The position numbers were made by a program, and so were the translations under genes. From NCBI GenBank assembly GCA_032158295.1, contig CM063243.1, forward strand, positions 6,022,948-6,086,947: a stretch of 64,000 nucleotides of DNA, read 5' to 3'. Of the stretch, positions 24,301-33,050 are shown one piece after another (position 1 is the first letter of the stretch; each line of letters starts with the position of its first letter). The DNA comes from Pycnopodia helianthoides (lineage: Eukaryota > Echinodermata > Asteroidea > Forcipulatida > Asteriidae). Under the pieces are notes generated by a model. It searched no databases and was not told where the DNA came from. It worked only from the letters and a program-made list of their open reading frames with translations.

Positions 24301-25572
24301 AGGAATAAATAAGTTTTAACAAGTATGAGTTGCTTGAAACAAGAGCCAATTGTCTGCTTGTCTGAGTTAGAGTGAGGAAGCTGTTCCACAGAGATGGCCT
24401 AGAGTGCAAAAAACTAAGAAATAACTACATTTTGTAGATTTGGGCAGATTTAATGGTTTATCTACTATAAGTGTCTTTCATTCATTAAACGAAAATGTGC
24501 GTAAAAATATAAAGAGAACTCCACCTTGCAGACTAATCTTACAGTTACATCATGGTAAGTGAACACAACATGTAATGTTAAAAACATACCTTGGAAGTAT
24601 TTTCTATTCCGGTAAAATGAAGGAACAAACGTTTTATAAATGTTTGAAGGGACCTTCAATCTCGATGATGTACTATAGCCGAGACCTTATGATGAGGCAA
24701 CCTTGCTCCAGCCAGCCACTGGTACCAGTGAATAATTCGCGCCACTCAAAATAATAGGTTTTCAAATCTCATTATTTCTACAACGTTTAACATGGGTCCT
24801 TTTCATCGTAAAAATAAGAGAAGCTCTCTGGTTATTACACAAGCAGTTTTTTAAGATTTTTGAGTCTATGCATGTGGTCCTTGTACATGTTAATTTTGTG
24901 CCCCTTTAAAGTTTCAGATGACAATAACTTTTGGAGTTACATGTCTGTTTTCCACAATTTTAAGCTTCCATAGTTTAAATTTTATTTGAGCATTCTGTGT
25001 TTTCGAGGGCAAAAATAATTACCATCAAACTGAATAGACGTTTTGTAATTTTGCCGAGTTGGAAACTGTTGGTGAATGCGATTAGAGAGCTGAATTGAAA
25101 AGTGACCCTAAATGCTTCCATGATGTACACTACTGCTGACTAGGACGATGAAATTAGGCTCGATCAAAATAGTCACCAAAGCCACAAGAAGCTATGATCA
25201 TCTGTACATGGTCATGAAGTATATGGTGTGATTCGGTACTATTAGTATTAATGTTCAATCATGGTTTCCGGGTTACAAGGTGGAATTCTCCTAACAATTC
25301 CTCTCATAAAATGTGATATTATACCACGATATTAATAGACTGATGAAGACCTTGCCTGACGTATCATGCCACGCTATACAATCGGGATTGGAAGGTATTT
25401 CAAACCTTAATTTCGGCTACTCACGTTTGCGTCAACTGAAAAACGGCTGAATATCTGAGTGATATTGTCAAACAGATTGTCTGCCTAGCTGATTATGATG
25501 TGGAAACATGTAAACATACTCACTTTTTCCTTTGGCAGCATTGTATTCTTTCAGGGATTTGACCCAATCCAT
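3359..25572 (-). CDS. PPP2R3C: Protein phosphatase 2A regulatory subunit B'' gamma (12 coding exons)
   Basis: Regulatory B''-type subunit of serine/threonine phosphatase 2A, an EF-hand protein (known as G5PR in vertebrates) that directs the phosphatase to its substrates. Exons in transcript order: 25572-25524, 15529-15405, 14434-14385, 12682-12628, 10504-10392, 9295-9127, 8629-8497, 6394-6263, 5690-5554, 4868-4731, 4217-4090, 3497-3359. All have AG/GT borders and the phases join without a break, giving 455 residues against about 453 in human. Recognisable stretches include RELLDNEELQ, FNYVMRKVWLHQTRIGLSLY, DILACSFLDDLLELRD, an EF-hand loop DKDHNGMLSKQE near residues 282-293, and the C-terminal ILIDLNGFWTYENRE. 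The start is the ATG giving MDW, as in human. Exon 1 is assigned by phase and by this N-terminus. Intron 1 is about 10 kb and holds other coding units. The tail after ENRE is Ser/Gln rich and diverged. Identity is very secure; exon 1 is slightly less so. Confidence 0.95.
5155..5440 (+). mobile_element. SINE derived from tRNA-Leu(CAA), copy 1
   Basis: ATGGTCAAGAGCACCAGACTCAAGC... then GTGTGGGTTCCGGTCCA looks like a tRNA-Leu with anticodon CAA (GACTCAAGC) and a mutated box B. A shared body follows (TCCTTGAGCAAGACACTTAA; AAAAGAACCCAGTAATC). A second copy is at 22624. Confidence 0.55.
5876..6035 (+). mobile_element. tRNA-derived SINE, copy A
   Basis: Contains a pol III box A-like TAGCTCAGTTGGTAGAGTA and box B-like GGTTTAAATC in tRNA spacing, after GGAGACCGCCAACATAGAGC. 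Same sequence recurs at 17322-17490. Not a functional tRNA because the acceptor stem is absent. Confidence 0.65.
6096..6175. mobile_element. Fragment related to the TTAAAGGCAGGG MITE family
   Basis: Contains TTGGTAATTGTCAAAGACCA and CACTTTATGTGACCCAACAT, matching one end of the family. The other end is missing. Confidence 0.45.
8190..8425 (+). mobile_element. Probable tRNA-like SINE of another type
   Basis: TTGGCTCAGTGGTT (box A-like) and GGTACGAATCCCACATC (box B-like) in tRNA spacing, then a GTGGGTTGGGTTTTC body. Seen once here, so moderate support only. Confidence 0.4.
9895..9962 (-). mobile_element. tRNA-derived SINE, partial copy D
   Basis: The reverse strand reads GAATCCGGAGGTCGCAGGTT then CAAATTCCGC, the box B half of the same SINE type. 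In a PPP2R3C intron. Confidence 0.45.
10712..11083. mobile_element. MITE, TTAAAGGCAGGG family (old copy)
   Basis: Ends resemble the family (TTAAATGGAAGGTACCTAAT at left, AAAGGTATACTTTGCCTTTAA at right) with an interior like the copy at 39500, including AATTTGAATCTGACACAGAT. It lies in a PPP2R3C intron and has no coding capacity. Confidence 0.6.
11735..12262 (+). mobile_element. Retroelement 3'-region fragment, copy 1
   Basis: About 400 bp recur in inverse at 61628-62030, including GGAGAAACTGTGGATAAGG, CCAGACCATTCAACCCCATG, AAGGAAATGACTAACAAGTC and the end TCAAGAAAGACTCTGTTAGG then GGTCAAAACGTCAGGCCACT. That last motif is common at the 3' side of retroelements in marine animals. No reverse transcriptase remains. 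Confidence 0.5.
12742..13131. mobile_element. MITE, TTAAAGGAACATTACAG family, copy 1
   Basis: TTAA-bounded, about 390 bp, inverted ends TTAAAGGAACATTACAGAAT and CAATTCTGTAATGTTCCTTTA. Shares nearly its whole length with the copies at 26358, 41540, 56109 and 56882. In a PPP2R3C intron. Confidence 0.85.
16169..16280. repeat. Foldback repeat
   Basis: AATTTCATGGCTCTGCTTAC and its complement GTAAGCAGAGCCATGAAATT face each other, with GCAGAAAT segments inside both arms. A short palindromic element in PPP2R3C intron 1. Confidence 0.6.
17322..17490 (+). mobile_element. tRNA-derived SINE, copy B
   Basis: Box A-like TAGCTCAGTTGGTGGAGCA, box B-like GGTTCAAATCC, shared leader GGAGACCGCCAACATAGGGC and shared tail TTTCTTTGTTCAA with copy A. 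Confidence 0.65.
17528..17656. repeat. Foldback repeat
   Basis: TTATTTGGTTTTACCCTTA at left and GGGTAAAACCAAATAA at right, with AAAGCACTGTAT / ATACAGTGCTTT inside. Short palindromic element in PPP2R3C intron 1. Confidence 0.6.
18478..18541 (-). mobile_element. tRNA-derived SINE, partial copy C
   Basis: The reverse strand reads CGTTAATCCAGAGGTCGTTG then GGTTCAAATCCCGC, matching copies A and B. It lies just upstream of the acceptor of the GPCR exon. Confidence 0.55.
18573..18940 (+). CDS. C-terminal exon of a class A (rhodopsin-like) GPCR, antisense in PPP2R3C intron 1
   Basis: Follows a pyrimidine-rich acceptor (CTCTTTACAG) and reads 121 residues to a stop, entering with two bases of a split codon. 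It holds the end of intracellular loop 3, TM6 with the class A signature FALCWAP (CWxP), a short extracellular loop, TM7 with NSCLNPVIY (NPxxY), a helix-8 start NKPFRKGIRDAF, and a Ser/Arg-rich tail. Only TM6, TM7 and the tail are present. I found no plus-strand exons for TM1-5 upstream in the window. A SINE fragment on the minus strand lies just before the acceptor. It may be the last exon of a gene starting more than 18 kb upstream, or an orphan or relict exon. The ligand class cannot be named from this fragment. Confidence 0.75.
19267..19272 (+). terminator. Possible polyadenylation signal after the GPCR exon
   Basis: AATAAA about 330 nt after the stop of the GPCR exon, on the same strand. 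Weak evidence alone, but the spacing is reasonable for a 3' UTR. Confidence 0.3.
21567..23164 (-). CDS. Divergent SRF-type MADS-box protein nested in PPP2R3C intron 1
   Basis: Three minus-strand exons, 23164-23057, 22248-22148 and 21752-21567, with AG/GT borders, joining in phase 1 and then phase 0. The first encodes a basic/acidic leader (GRKRKQVEEE, then an acidic run, then SSKRRTSK). The other two form a MADS-like domain: VKYIQDKRSRQKCFSRRK, then LIKMAKSLHSLTGV, then ISESGKTTTYKTS. This follows the SRF pattern (I-D-K..R...FS.RK..IMKKA..LS.LTG.....SETG..YTF.T) over about 55 residues, so sequence-specific DNA binding is expected. Two starts are possible: an internal ATG in the first exon (MVEDTEDD), or splicing from 25572-25524, the PPP2R3C first exon, which ends in the right phase and would give 147 residues. 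The model stops at TAG 21567-21569. Another frame (21541-21639) reads as a Ser/Pro/Lys-rich tail, so the C-terminus is unsure. The MADS match is strong; the gene structure is inferred. Confidence 0.75.
22624..22745 (+). mobile_element. SINE derived from tRNA-Leu(CAA), copy 2 (partial)
   Basis: GTGTCATGGCCAAGCAGTCT, AACACCAGACTCAAGTTCTG and GTGTTGGTTCCAGTCCAAGT, then CCTTGAGTAAAACATTCTAC, match copy 1 head and body. In PPP2R3C intron 1, between two MADS exons. Confidence 0.55.
25524..25572 (-). CDS. First coding exon, usable by PPP2R3C or the nested MADS unit
   Basis: Encodes MDWVKSLKEYNAAKGK plus one extra base before a GTGAGT donor, so it ends in phase 1. Both the PPP2R3C exon starting at 15529 and the MADS leader exon starting at 23164 begin with two bases of a split codon. 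Either join is therefore open: KGK-K-KGEGE or KGK-S-GRKRK. Human PPP2R3C also begins MDW and has a lysine run at the matching place, which favours PPP2R3C as the ancestral user. Whether one or both splices occur cannot be told from DNA alone. Confidence 0.75.
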
Positions 25573-26921
25573 TTTGGCCAAATGATGTATGGATTATCTA
25601 GCAGACATTAAAACTAAGGTAAGAAGAAAGGAAGGAACACGAACTTCGTCTTCCACCACATACACACAGGACACACCTGCCTCGAGCTCCACCGTCACTG
25701 TCAAAAGTACATTGACTGTGGTGTACAGTTTGAAGCAAACAAAAAGAAGGCGCCCTCTACCGGCCACACATGTTTTCACATATCAACAAGATGAGATCAT
25801 GAGATCACACGTGCAGAATGTTCATGGAAAGTGTGAAAATGCACGTTTAAAGAGGTGAATTTCTCTTATTTCTTATGTAAATAGTCGTGATATTGTTTGG
25901 AAATGTCTAGTTATAAAATATTAGTTTGCATATAGCCTAGTAATTAAATATGAAATTAGTTTGTATCACACTCAATTTGTATCACACTCATCACAGTGTA
26001 ACCTTTATTAATAAAAGTTAAAGGGAAGATACATCGTGTATGGCGAAATGGTGACGTGCATTGATTACTTCGAAATTGTTTATTGGGTTATGGAGTATCA
26101 ATCATGTTCATCTGGTTATTCATTATGTGTGTCACGTGATATCATTTTTGTTCAAAAATGCTATGTAAACAAAATGGTGTCACAGCTTAGTCAGCTGGAT
26201 AATGGAATGACTCTGCATCTTTGAGGTTCTATTTCTCAATTATTAAACTGTTCGTATTGGAAAACAAATGGTTCATACATGTACTTTCATATAGGCCTAA
26301 ATACTCATAAAAAGAATGCTAACAAATTTGACATTATTTCAGACAAAAATATTTCTCTTAAAGGAACATTACAGAATTGGTTTTTGCTAACAAAACAGTT
26401 GCTGGCAGTGTAAATAAGGACTTTATGTAATCCTCCATATACATAAACTGACAAACCTGTAGAAGTTTGAGATCGATCGGCCATCTGGGTCACGAGAAAA
26501 TAGTGAAAAACCGATTACACATTTGTATGAAATCATATAGGCCCTAGTTTCAACAAATGAATAAATCGCTCACTGAGCGATAAACTCCAAACGGAAAATT
26601 AGTTTATTCATTTCTCATCAAATATGGCATTTCAGACAAAAAAATTTCAAGGGATGTTTTCTACTATCATCATCATTAGACCGTGTAAGTTTTATGTAAA
26701 TCTGTGATCAAAAAGTATATTTTACAAGTTTTTTTCTTACCAATTATGTAATGTTTCTTTAAGGATCAGAACTTCTAATGTAAGTTTTATAATCAGTGAG
26801 TTTTCAGATTGATAATTTTACTTATCCTTCAGTAGCCAGTTCTCTGTCTCTATAAAACCATGGATTTTTCCCAAGTGAGTTTGTGACCACAACCGGTTTT
26901 TTTTTTTTTTTTTCTTTTCAG
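25573..26921. promoter_or_regulatory. Divergent promoter region between PPP2R3C and PRORP
   Basis: The two genes are transcribed away from each other, with coding starts 1.37 kb apart. PRORP has a non-coding 5' exon piece directly before its ATG (from 26922, after a long T-tract and CAG acceptor), so its transcription start lies further left, probably close to the PPP2R3C start. The same head-to-head order is known in human. I see no clear TATA box. A TTAA-flanked MITE at 26358-26762 fills part of the PRORP first intron. Confidence 0.6.
26358..26762. mobile_element. MITE, TTAAAGGAACATTACAG family, copy 2
   Basis: Same element and orientation as copy 1, with small insertions. Sits in the 5' intron of PRORP, within the divergent promoter interval. 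Confidence 0.85.
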
Positions 26922-26941
26922 GTACAATTAACAAGACGACA

Positions 26942-29900
26942 ATGAATCCATCTGGCCTTACCCTTGGGCTGAGGCAAACAGCCCAAGGTCTTCTCAGAGG
27001 CAGCACTCAAACTGCTAAGAGGTGGAACACAAGTCAGATTTCCAGGTTCTTTCCAAGACAGTTTTGGACATTGTCAGAGTACCCAAATCTTCCAAACAGT
27101 GTCACCAAGAGTTTTCTGAAACGTTGTATAGGTGTGAGGTTTCCAGCCTCAAAGTTTCTTAGCCTTCATGACAGTTTCTACCTCAGTGGACAAAATGCTT
27201 GTGATGTGTCGCAGATGCAAAGGTTTTCAACTTCAAACATTTCATTCAAAGGTCTTCATCAAGAGGAAAGAGAAAACCTGCCGTTAAACGGCGAGTCAAA
27301 AGAGGGTCTGTTTGAAAGCAGAGATGGTCATCAGGAAGACGTTGAGACATCATCTGATACTGCACTTGGAGAAGATGAGTATTTATCAATGGAACAGTGG
27401 AAAGCTCTTAAAGATGAGTGGGTTACCAACTCCAGTCAGCCAAAGGACATGTTTGAAACACGCACCATGGGTAGGCTGTGTAAACATTTACTCCTTCAGA
27501 AAGGACAGTCCCTCATGGAGTTTGTCCGACAGGAGGGCATTCCCCAGACCTACCCATTGATGGGCGCCTATCTGTATCTATGTGTCAGACAGGGTGATCA
27601 CAAGGAACTGTTTGACACCTATGACTGGTTTATGGCCAACAATCCGGTTGTAGAATCGGGAGTCTTAACTAATCTCATCGCTGGCTTCTGCCAGACCAGT
27701 CGCTGGAGGGAGAGCCTAAAATTCTTACAGGATACCAAGCAGTTTGGTAATCCATCGGCACGCAACTACCACTCGCTGATTAGTGCTGCGTGTGGTCACA
27801 GCGACTATAACCTTGTGGAGCATCTTATCCAAGACATGGTCAGTCATAATGTAATTCCATCAGACAAGACCTGGGTGAAGCTCTTGGAAGTCTTCCACTG
27901 TAAAACAACAGACCTTGCTGTTTTTAATCGAAACGCCAAAGTAATTGAAAACCTTTTGTGGTATTTACGTGAAAAGAGGAGCTACTTTTCTATGGTTGCA
28001 GGATCTGAGCTGCAGAAATGGTTTAGTAGGTGAGATCCGTAAATTCACTTGAATAAAGGCCAAGTAATAAATAAAAAACAGTTTCTTCTGCAGGCTTTTT
28101 TGAAAAAGGAAGGAGGAGACCCAGAGAGCCTTTGACCCTGTTGACCATCTTGAATGGAGTAAGTAGACTCCCTGCATCTATGCCACTCATCAAAGACTGC
28201 ACACAAAGACTGTCATGACAATACTATCAAACAAGAAAGGCTTTGAAAAGTGTCTTGTAGTAACTTATGTGATTTTTTACATTCTGAGGTGTTCAAGTTC
28301 AATTGAAGACTGTGCTGATTTTGTTTTCAACTATGGCTTCTTCTTTTTTATATTTTTTTCAGGAAAAACGGTGAGGAATGGAAAACATCAATGACTCGGA
28401 TTAAGAAGAATGGAAAGTGTAGATCCTGCCACTCCGAACTGGAATCATTGGACATTAGTGAAGAAGATTTCCTTAAACTCCGTCACCAGATTATTGAGAA
28501 GGTCTGTATTTCTTCTACCTCAATAAAGCACCCCTCATCGTCAAATTGCACACTTTAACCCTCTTAAAAGGTGTCTTGCATTCGATGCCCAACATTTTAA
28601 ATTTTACGGCATTTGTTTTTGTCTTCCGTTTGTTCATCTCCTGTGTTGCAGGCTTATGAATTTTGGCAGCCAGCCATTTTTATTAAGAATTTATCTCTAC
28701 TTTTTTCAAACATAAAAAACCACTCGGATTCCATAGTTTAAAATGAATAATGCCATGATGTGATATTGGCTCATTGAAAAGAACCCGACCAAATTGTACT
28801 TTCATTGTTGCTTGATTTATTACATTTTCGGTGCTTCTGCCTGTCATTTATCTTTAATGCTTCTGTCTGTCATTTTCCTTTACTAGATAGAGTGCAGAAG
28901 TGTATTGTTAATCGTGTTGGTGAAGGGCTGTTATCAATGTTACAACCTCTTTCCCGCCGTAGGTCTGTAGCCAGCCTCTGTTATTTTCTACATATATTTT
29001 CATGGTAAATGTGCCACCAGTGTGTCCAACCTGGCTCCTCCTATCAGGGTGTTTGACCATGAAACCAGGCTTTCTGCTAAGTTCTCACCCATACACTCTT
29101 GCTTTGCTGGGGGATGTAGAACCACGAACCATTCCAACAGCTTAGTTCCCAAACTGCATCTCTTTGGAACTCCTTGCCTGGTGCATGTTTCCCTCCATCC
29201 TACAATCTAGACTGTTTTAAGAGGAATATCAATTCCTACTTTCAGCTCCCCCCGAGTTATTTTAGATTTTATTCATTTGCCTCAGGTTATCAAAGGTGGT
29301 GATGTTTACAAGAAGACAAGACCGGAGGAGTTAAAAGGCTTCATGAAATTTGTCCAAGAGGGCGCCCCGTATGATGTCATTGTGGATGGTCTAAATGTAT
29401 CGCACATAAACAGAACCAAACATCCAAGCAAACTGGTAGGTCACAAAATAACCATAGTTGCATCCCCTTATAAATGATGATTCCCTTTCCCGCTGCCCAG
29501 GTTGTTTGTAACCCAGGCATAATCCCTGGCTATACGGCAGTGTAAGGTTGTGTTCGTTTGTCCATCTTAGGGGATAGTAATACAAATATTAATAAAAACT
29601 AGTTTTTTATAGTGCTTTTTCAGAAAAGTATCAATATGCTTTACATTAGTGCCCGTGTCATTGGGCCAAAAAAATTCATGTAATCTTTCCCTAGGGAGTA
29701 TACAGCCCTGGGCTGCCGTGGCGCTACAAAGGCTTTTTCAAACACAATATCAATCTCTACCCATTTTTACCCATTGGTCATGTTGGTAAAGAGAAGCAAT
29801 TACAGTAAAGTATCTTGGTCAAGGACACAAGTGTCATGAACCGGGACTCGATCCCACACCTTTTGGCTCTGCAAATCAGTTGAGCTGCTTTACTCTGGAT

Positions 29901-31854
29901 TCGTTGATGATTGTTAAAATGGGTATTGGTGATGCCAGCAAGCAATGAATTTCCAAAGTCGAGATGAGATATAACAAGGGCTTGGACAATGTGATTGCTT
30001 TGACCTTAGGATAGAACATTGAGCCCTAGGTCCTGTGTACTAGGATTGGTAGTGCACGTAAAAGAACCCAGGACACTTATCGTGGAAGAGTAGGGGTTGG
30101 TTAACCCTGGTGTTTCTGATTCACATAGCTAGCACCCTTGTTTACAGGTTTCCTCAGTCTTGCGAGCCACAGAGATTAAGTTCACTTATGAGGCATCCTT
30201 AGTTTCATTACCAAAATATATAATAATATTAAAATGCTATAATAACAACTTTTAATTGCAGTTGCGGCAAGTTGTAGTGTACCTGGCCCAAGAATGCGGT
30301 CTGAAGTGCCTGGTACTCGGCAGGCAGCACATGCTTCGTTCTAGTCAGGTATGGAACCAACACCATATGGAGGTTATACAAGATGTCGCAGACTGTTTCT
30401 TCATGGAGAATGTGTAAGTTTGGAAGTGGCATTGGGTCTTAATTAAGTAACTGACTCAAATTGCATACATACAAATGCAAGGGCTAACATCATGTAATCT
30501 GAGTTTTAAAAAATCATGTTCTTAAAACTTGTTTTGCAATCAAATTTGTTGATGTCCACACTCAAATCTTTCCCAGAAAATGTCATTTTTGTTTGCAAAA
30601 TGTAAGTTGTTTTATGTTTCAAAAAATAGAATTAGTTGCTACTAACAGCTTACCAACCTTACTGAAATATGGTGTAAATGCAACAAGTTATTGCAGGGTA
30701 TTCCCCATGAACAAGCTAGCATATCGAGCAATACGCATGAATTGTGAGCCAATTTGCACAAATTGCGGCCAGTACGGTATAACTAGCAAAAATTGCAAAG
30801 ATAAAACAATTTAGAATGCCAAGATAGCACAGTTTTAAAACCAAAGATATTGGAAAAACATTCTGAGGACCTTGTCTCAATTCAGCATGCTTAGGCATTT
30901 TTTTTTGTCCAGAATGCCCTGCAGTTTTGAAAATTCCTGGGGAGAACCCTGATCATTAAATACACAAACAAGTATACAAGTATTAATAAAGGCAGTCAAG
31001 TGTTTGCTCGAGGTATACATGTAGAAGTTAAAGTTACATCACAGTAATCGCATCACAGTAATTGGCCAAAGCTTTAAAAATCAGCATTTTTCCTGTTTGA
31101 CAGATCGAGGACGACCCTTTCATGTTGTATGCTACCCTGTTAAGCGGACCCAAGGCTTGCTACATATCCAGGGACATGCTGCGAGACCACAAGGCCTTAC
31201 TAGACCCACAAACCCATGTAGCATTTATCAAGTGGCAACGAGGGCATCAGATGTACCCATTGATTTTCACGGAGGGAAAGGCACTATTCAAAGTGAGTGA
31301 TTCTAGTCAAAGATGCGATTTATAACGGAACATTCAATAATATCATCCACGGTGGTTTTAAATGATAGATGCACTATGCCAGCCTGCAATATGATACAAT
31401 GTGGTGAATGTGTCTACACAGTACACAGTTAACCCTCCTATTGTCTGACTATTTAATATCATCTACTGTGGTTTTAAAAATGATAGATGCACTATGCCAA
31501 CCTGCAATGTGATGAATGCTTCTACACAGAACAGAGTCAACCCTCCTACTGTCTGACCATTTCATATCGTCCACTGTTGTGATGATAGATATAAACAGTG
31601 CCAGCCTGCATGACGATATTATGTGGAGTGTTTATAGTGAACCATAGAGGATTGAAATGTACTCTTTCAAATGATTAATATTCCTTTATTGTAATCGAGT
31701 GCTTTCGTGGTTTGTACCCCTGCAGCCTAGGATTGTTCATGATACAGTGACACAATACAGCAACTCAACATGGCATATACCCTGTGATGATGGCAGCCCA
31801 CGTTTCTCTTATCAAGTGCCTCTAGATTGGCTGTGTGCAAAGCGAGTCCGATGA
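26942..31854 (+). CDS. PRORP: Mitochondrial ribonuclease P catalytic subunit (protein-only RNase P), 6 coding exons
   Basis: Metallonuclease that removes 5' leaders from mitochondrial tRNA precursors, working with TRMT10C and HSD17B10 in animals. Exons: 26942-28029, 28363-28501, 29286-29435, 30262-30411, 31104-31292, 31726-31854; phases join to 614 residues (human about 583). The N-terminus is Arg-rich without early acidic residues, as expected for a mitochondrial import signal. A PPR-like helical region covers roughly residues 150-340. Zinc ligands are CRSC (382, 385), the His of STWHIP (589) and the Cys of DWLC (609). The NYN/PIN-like nuclease domain keeps its aspartates in YDVIVDGLN (about 443), IEDDPF (512, 513) and RDMLRDHK (533/537). 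The donor after exon 4 is GTGTAA, chosen because the stronger-looking GTAAGT two bases later breaks the frame. Preceded by a 5' UTR exon part at 26922-26941. Confidence 0.95.
31345..31645 (+). repeat. Three diverged tandem units of about 100 bp
   Basis: TTTAATATCATCTACTGTGG..., GATAGATGCACTATGCCA and CAACCCTCCTACTGTCTGACC recur three times between the last two PRORP exons. Related single units lie at 36217-36320 and, inverted, at 34290-34375. Confidence 0.6.
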
Positions 31855-32199
31855 ATCGGTGATTAAATCCATGATGAAGAGATGTACAGAAACGAAGGCC
31901 ATGTATGATTTCAGCTGTAGCTAGCCTGGGACCACTGGCTGCAGCAGCAGTGGAAGAAAAGGCCTTTATCAGCAATCCGGCCTTCATATGGACATTTCAT
32001 ATGCATTTTTAGAAAAATAAGTACATTAAATTTCAAAATGCTTCTCAAACATTTTAGAGAGGGACGCCTAGGCATATGGGGTACCCACAATGTACTACAC
32101 CCATAGCAACCAGTGTACGTATACCAATAGCAACAGCAGCTTCTTGGTACCAGACGCCTAGGCACAATATGTGTATGGGGTGTTATAAAAACAAATACT

Positions 32200-32345
32200 G
32201 ACTGCTTTACTTTATGCTATGAACTACAACTCCCTCGGTGATTCATGGAGTGTTCTATTTCCCCTCAGCATCACCCTCGGGAAAATAGAACCCTCCATGG
32301 ATCACCTCTGGAGTCATAGTTTTAACCCTAGCACTTGAAGCAGTC
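32200..32345. repeat. Palindromic MITE-like repeat
   Basis: GACTGCTT ... AAGCAGTC with inner complementary segments (CTCCCTCGGTGATTCATGGAG against CTCCATGGATCACCTCTGGAG; TTCTATTT against AAATAGAA). Lies about 350 bp past PRORP. Confidence 0.55.
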
Positions 32346-32929
32346 AATGTCACTTACGATCTACATCTTGGGGTTGAAGGCATAAACAAAATCCCAGAGA
32401 AATTTTCTCAAAACAGCAAATTCTTTATTCACACATGGATTGATTGTAGAATGGATTGTGAATGGTCTGAAAGTAAACACACTTACACAAACAACGTTGT
32501 TTCATTTCTGTGAATTGTTTCTTTAACTACTTTGGGTCGGGTTTATTAAAATAAGTTTGAGACTTGACAAAAATGTGCTTTAGTTAACTAAAAGAATTAA
32601 AAAATAAATTCACATAAGTGGTGAAATACAAGTTAACTTAACGACATGAATCTAAAAACATGATAAATTTCATTTTGTACATAATATTTCTCAAAAGGAA
32701 CGCTTATAAAAGTTTTGAAAAGAGTTCAAATGCTTTGCATGAACAAAAAATAACTGGCCCCATGAAGCCCCTACAAATACATGAACACACTTGTTGTTAT
32801 CCTTGGTGATATGGTATACTTAAATACATCTTATTGTCATCGGATGCCTTAATGTAATGAGAAATGAGTAAAACAATTAAATTTTGATCTTGTGAATCTG
32901 AAATTGGATATTTGAAGTCAGTATGGGGT

Positions 32930-33050
32930 TTTTCACTATTTTTTGGTGACTCCGATGACTGATTGAGCTTAAACTTTCACAGGTTTGTTCTTTCATTTAT
33001 ATTGTTGGGTCACATAAAGTGCAGATGCTGGTCTTTGGTGATGTTGGCCG
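32930..33050. mobile_element. Fragment related to the TTAAAGGCAGGG MITE family
   Basis: Contains TTTTTCACTATTTTTTGGTG, ACTTTCACAGGTTTGTTC and GGGTCACATAAAGTGCAGAT, which match the family interior. Ends are lost. Confidence 0.5.
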
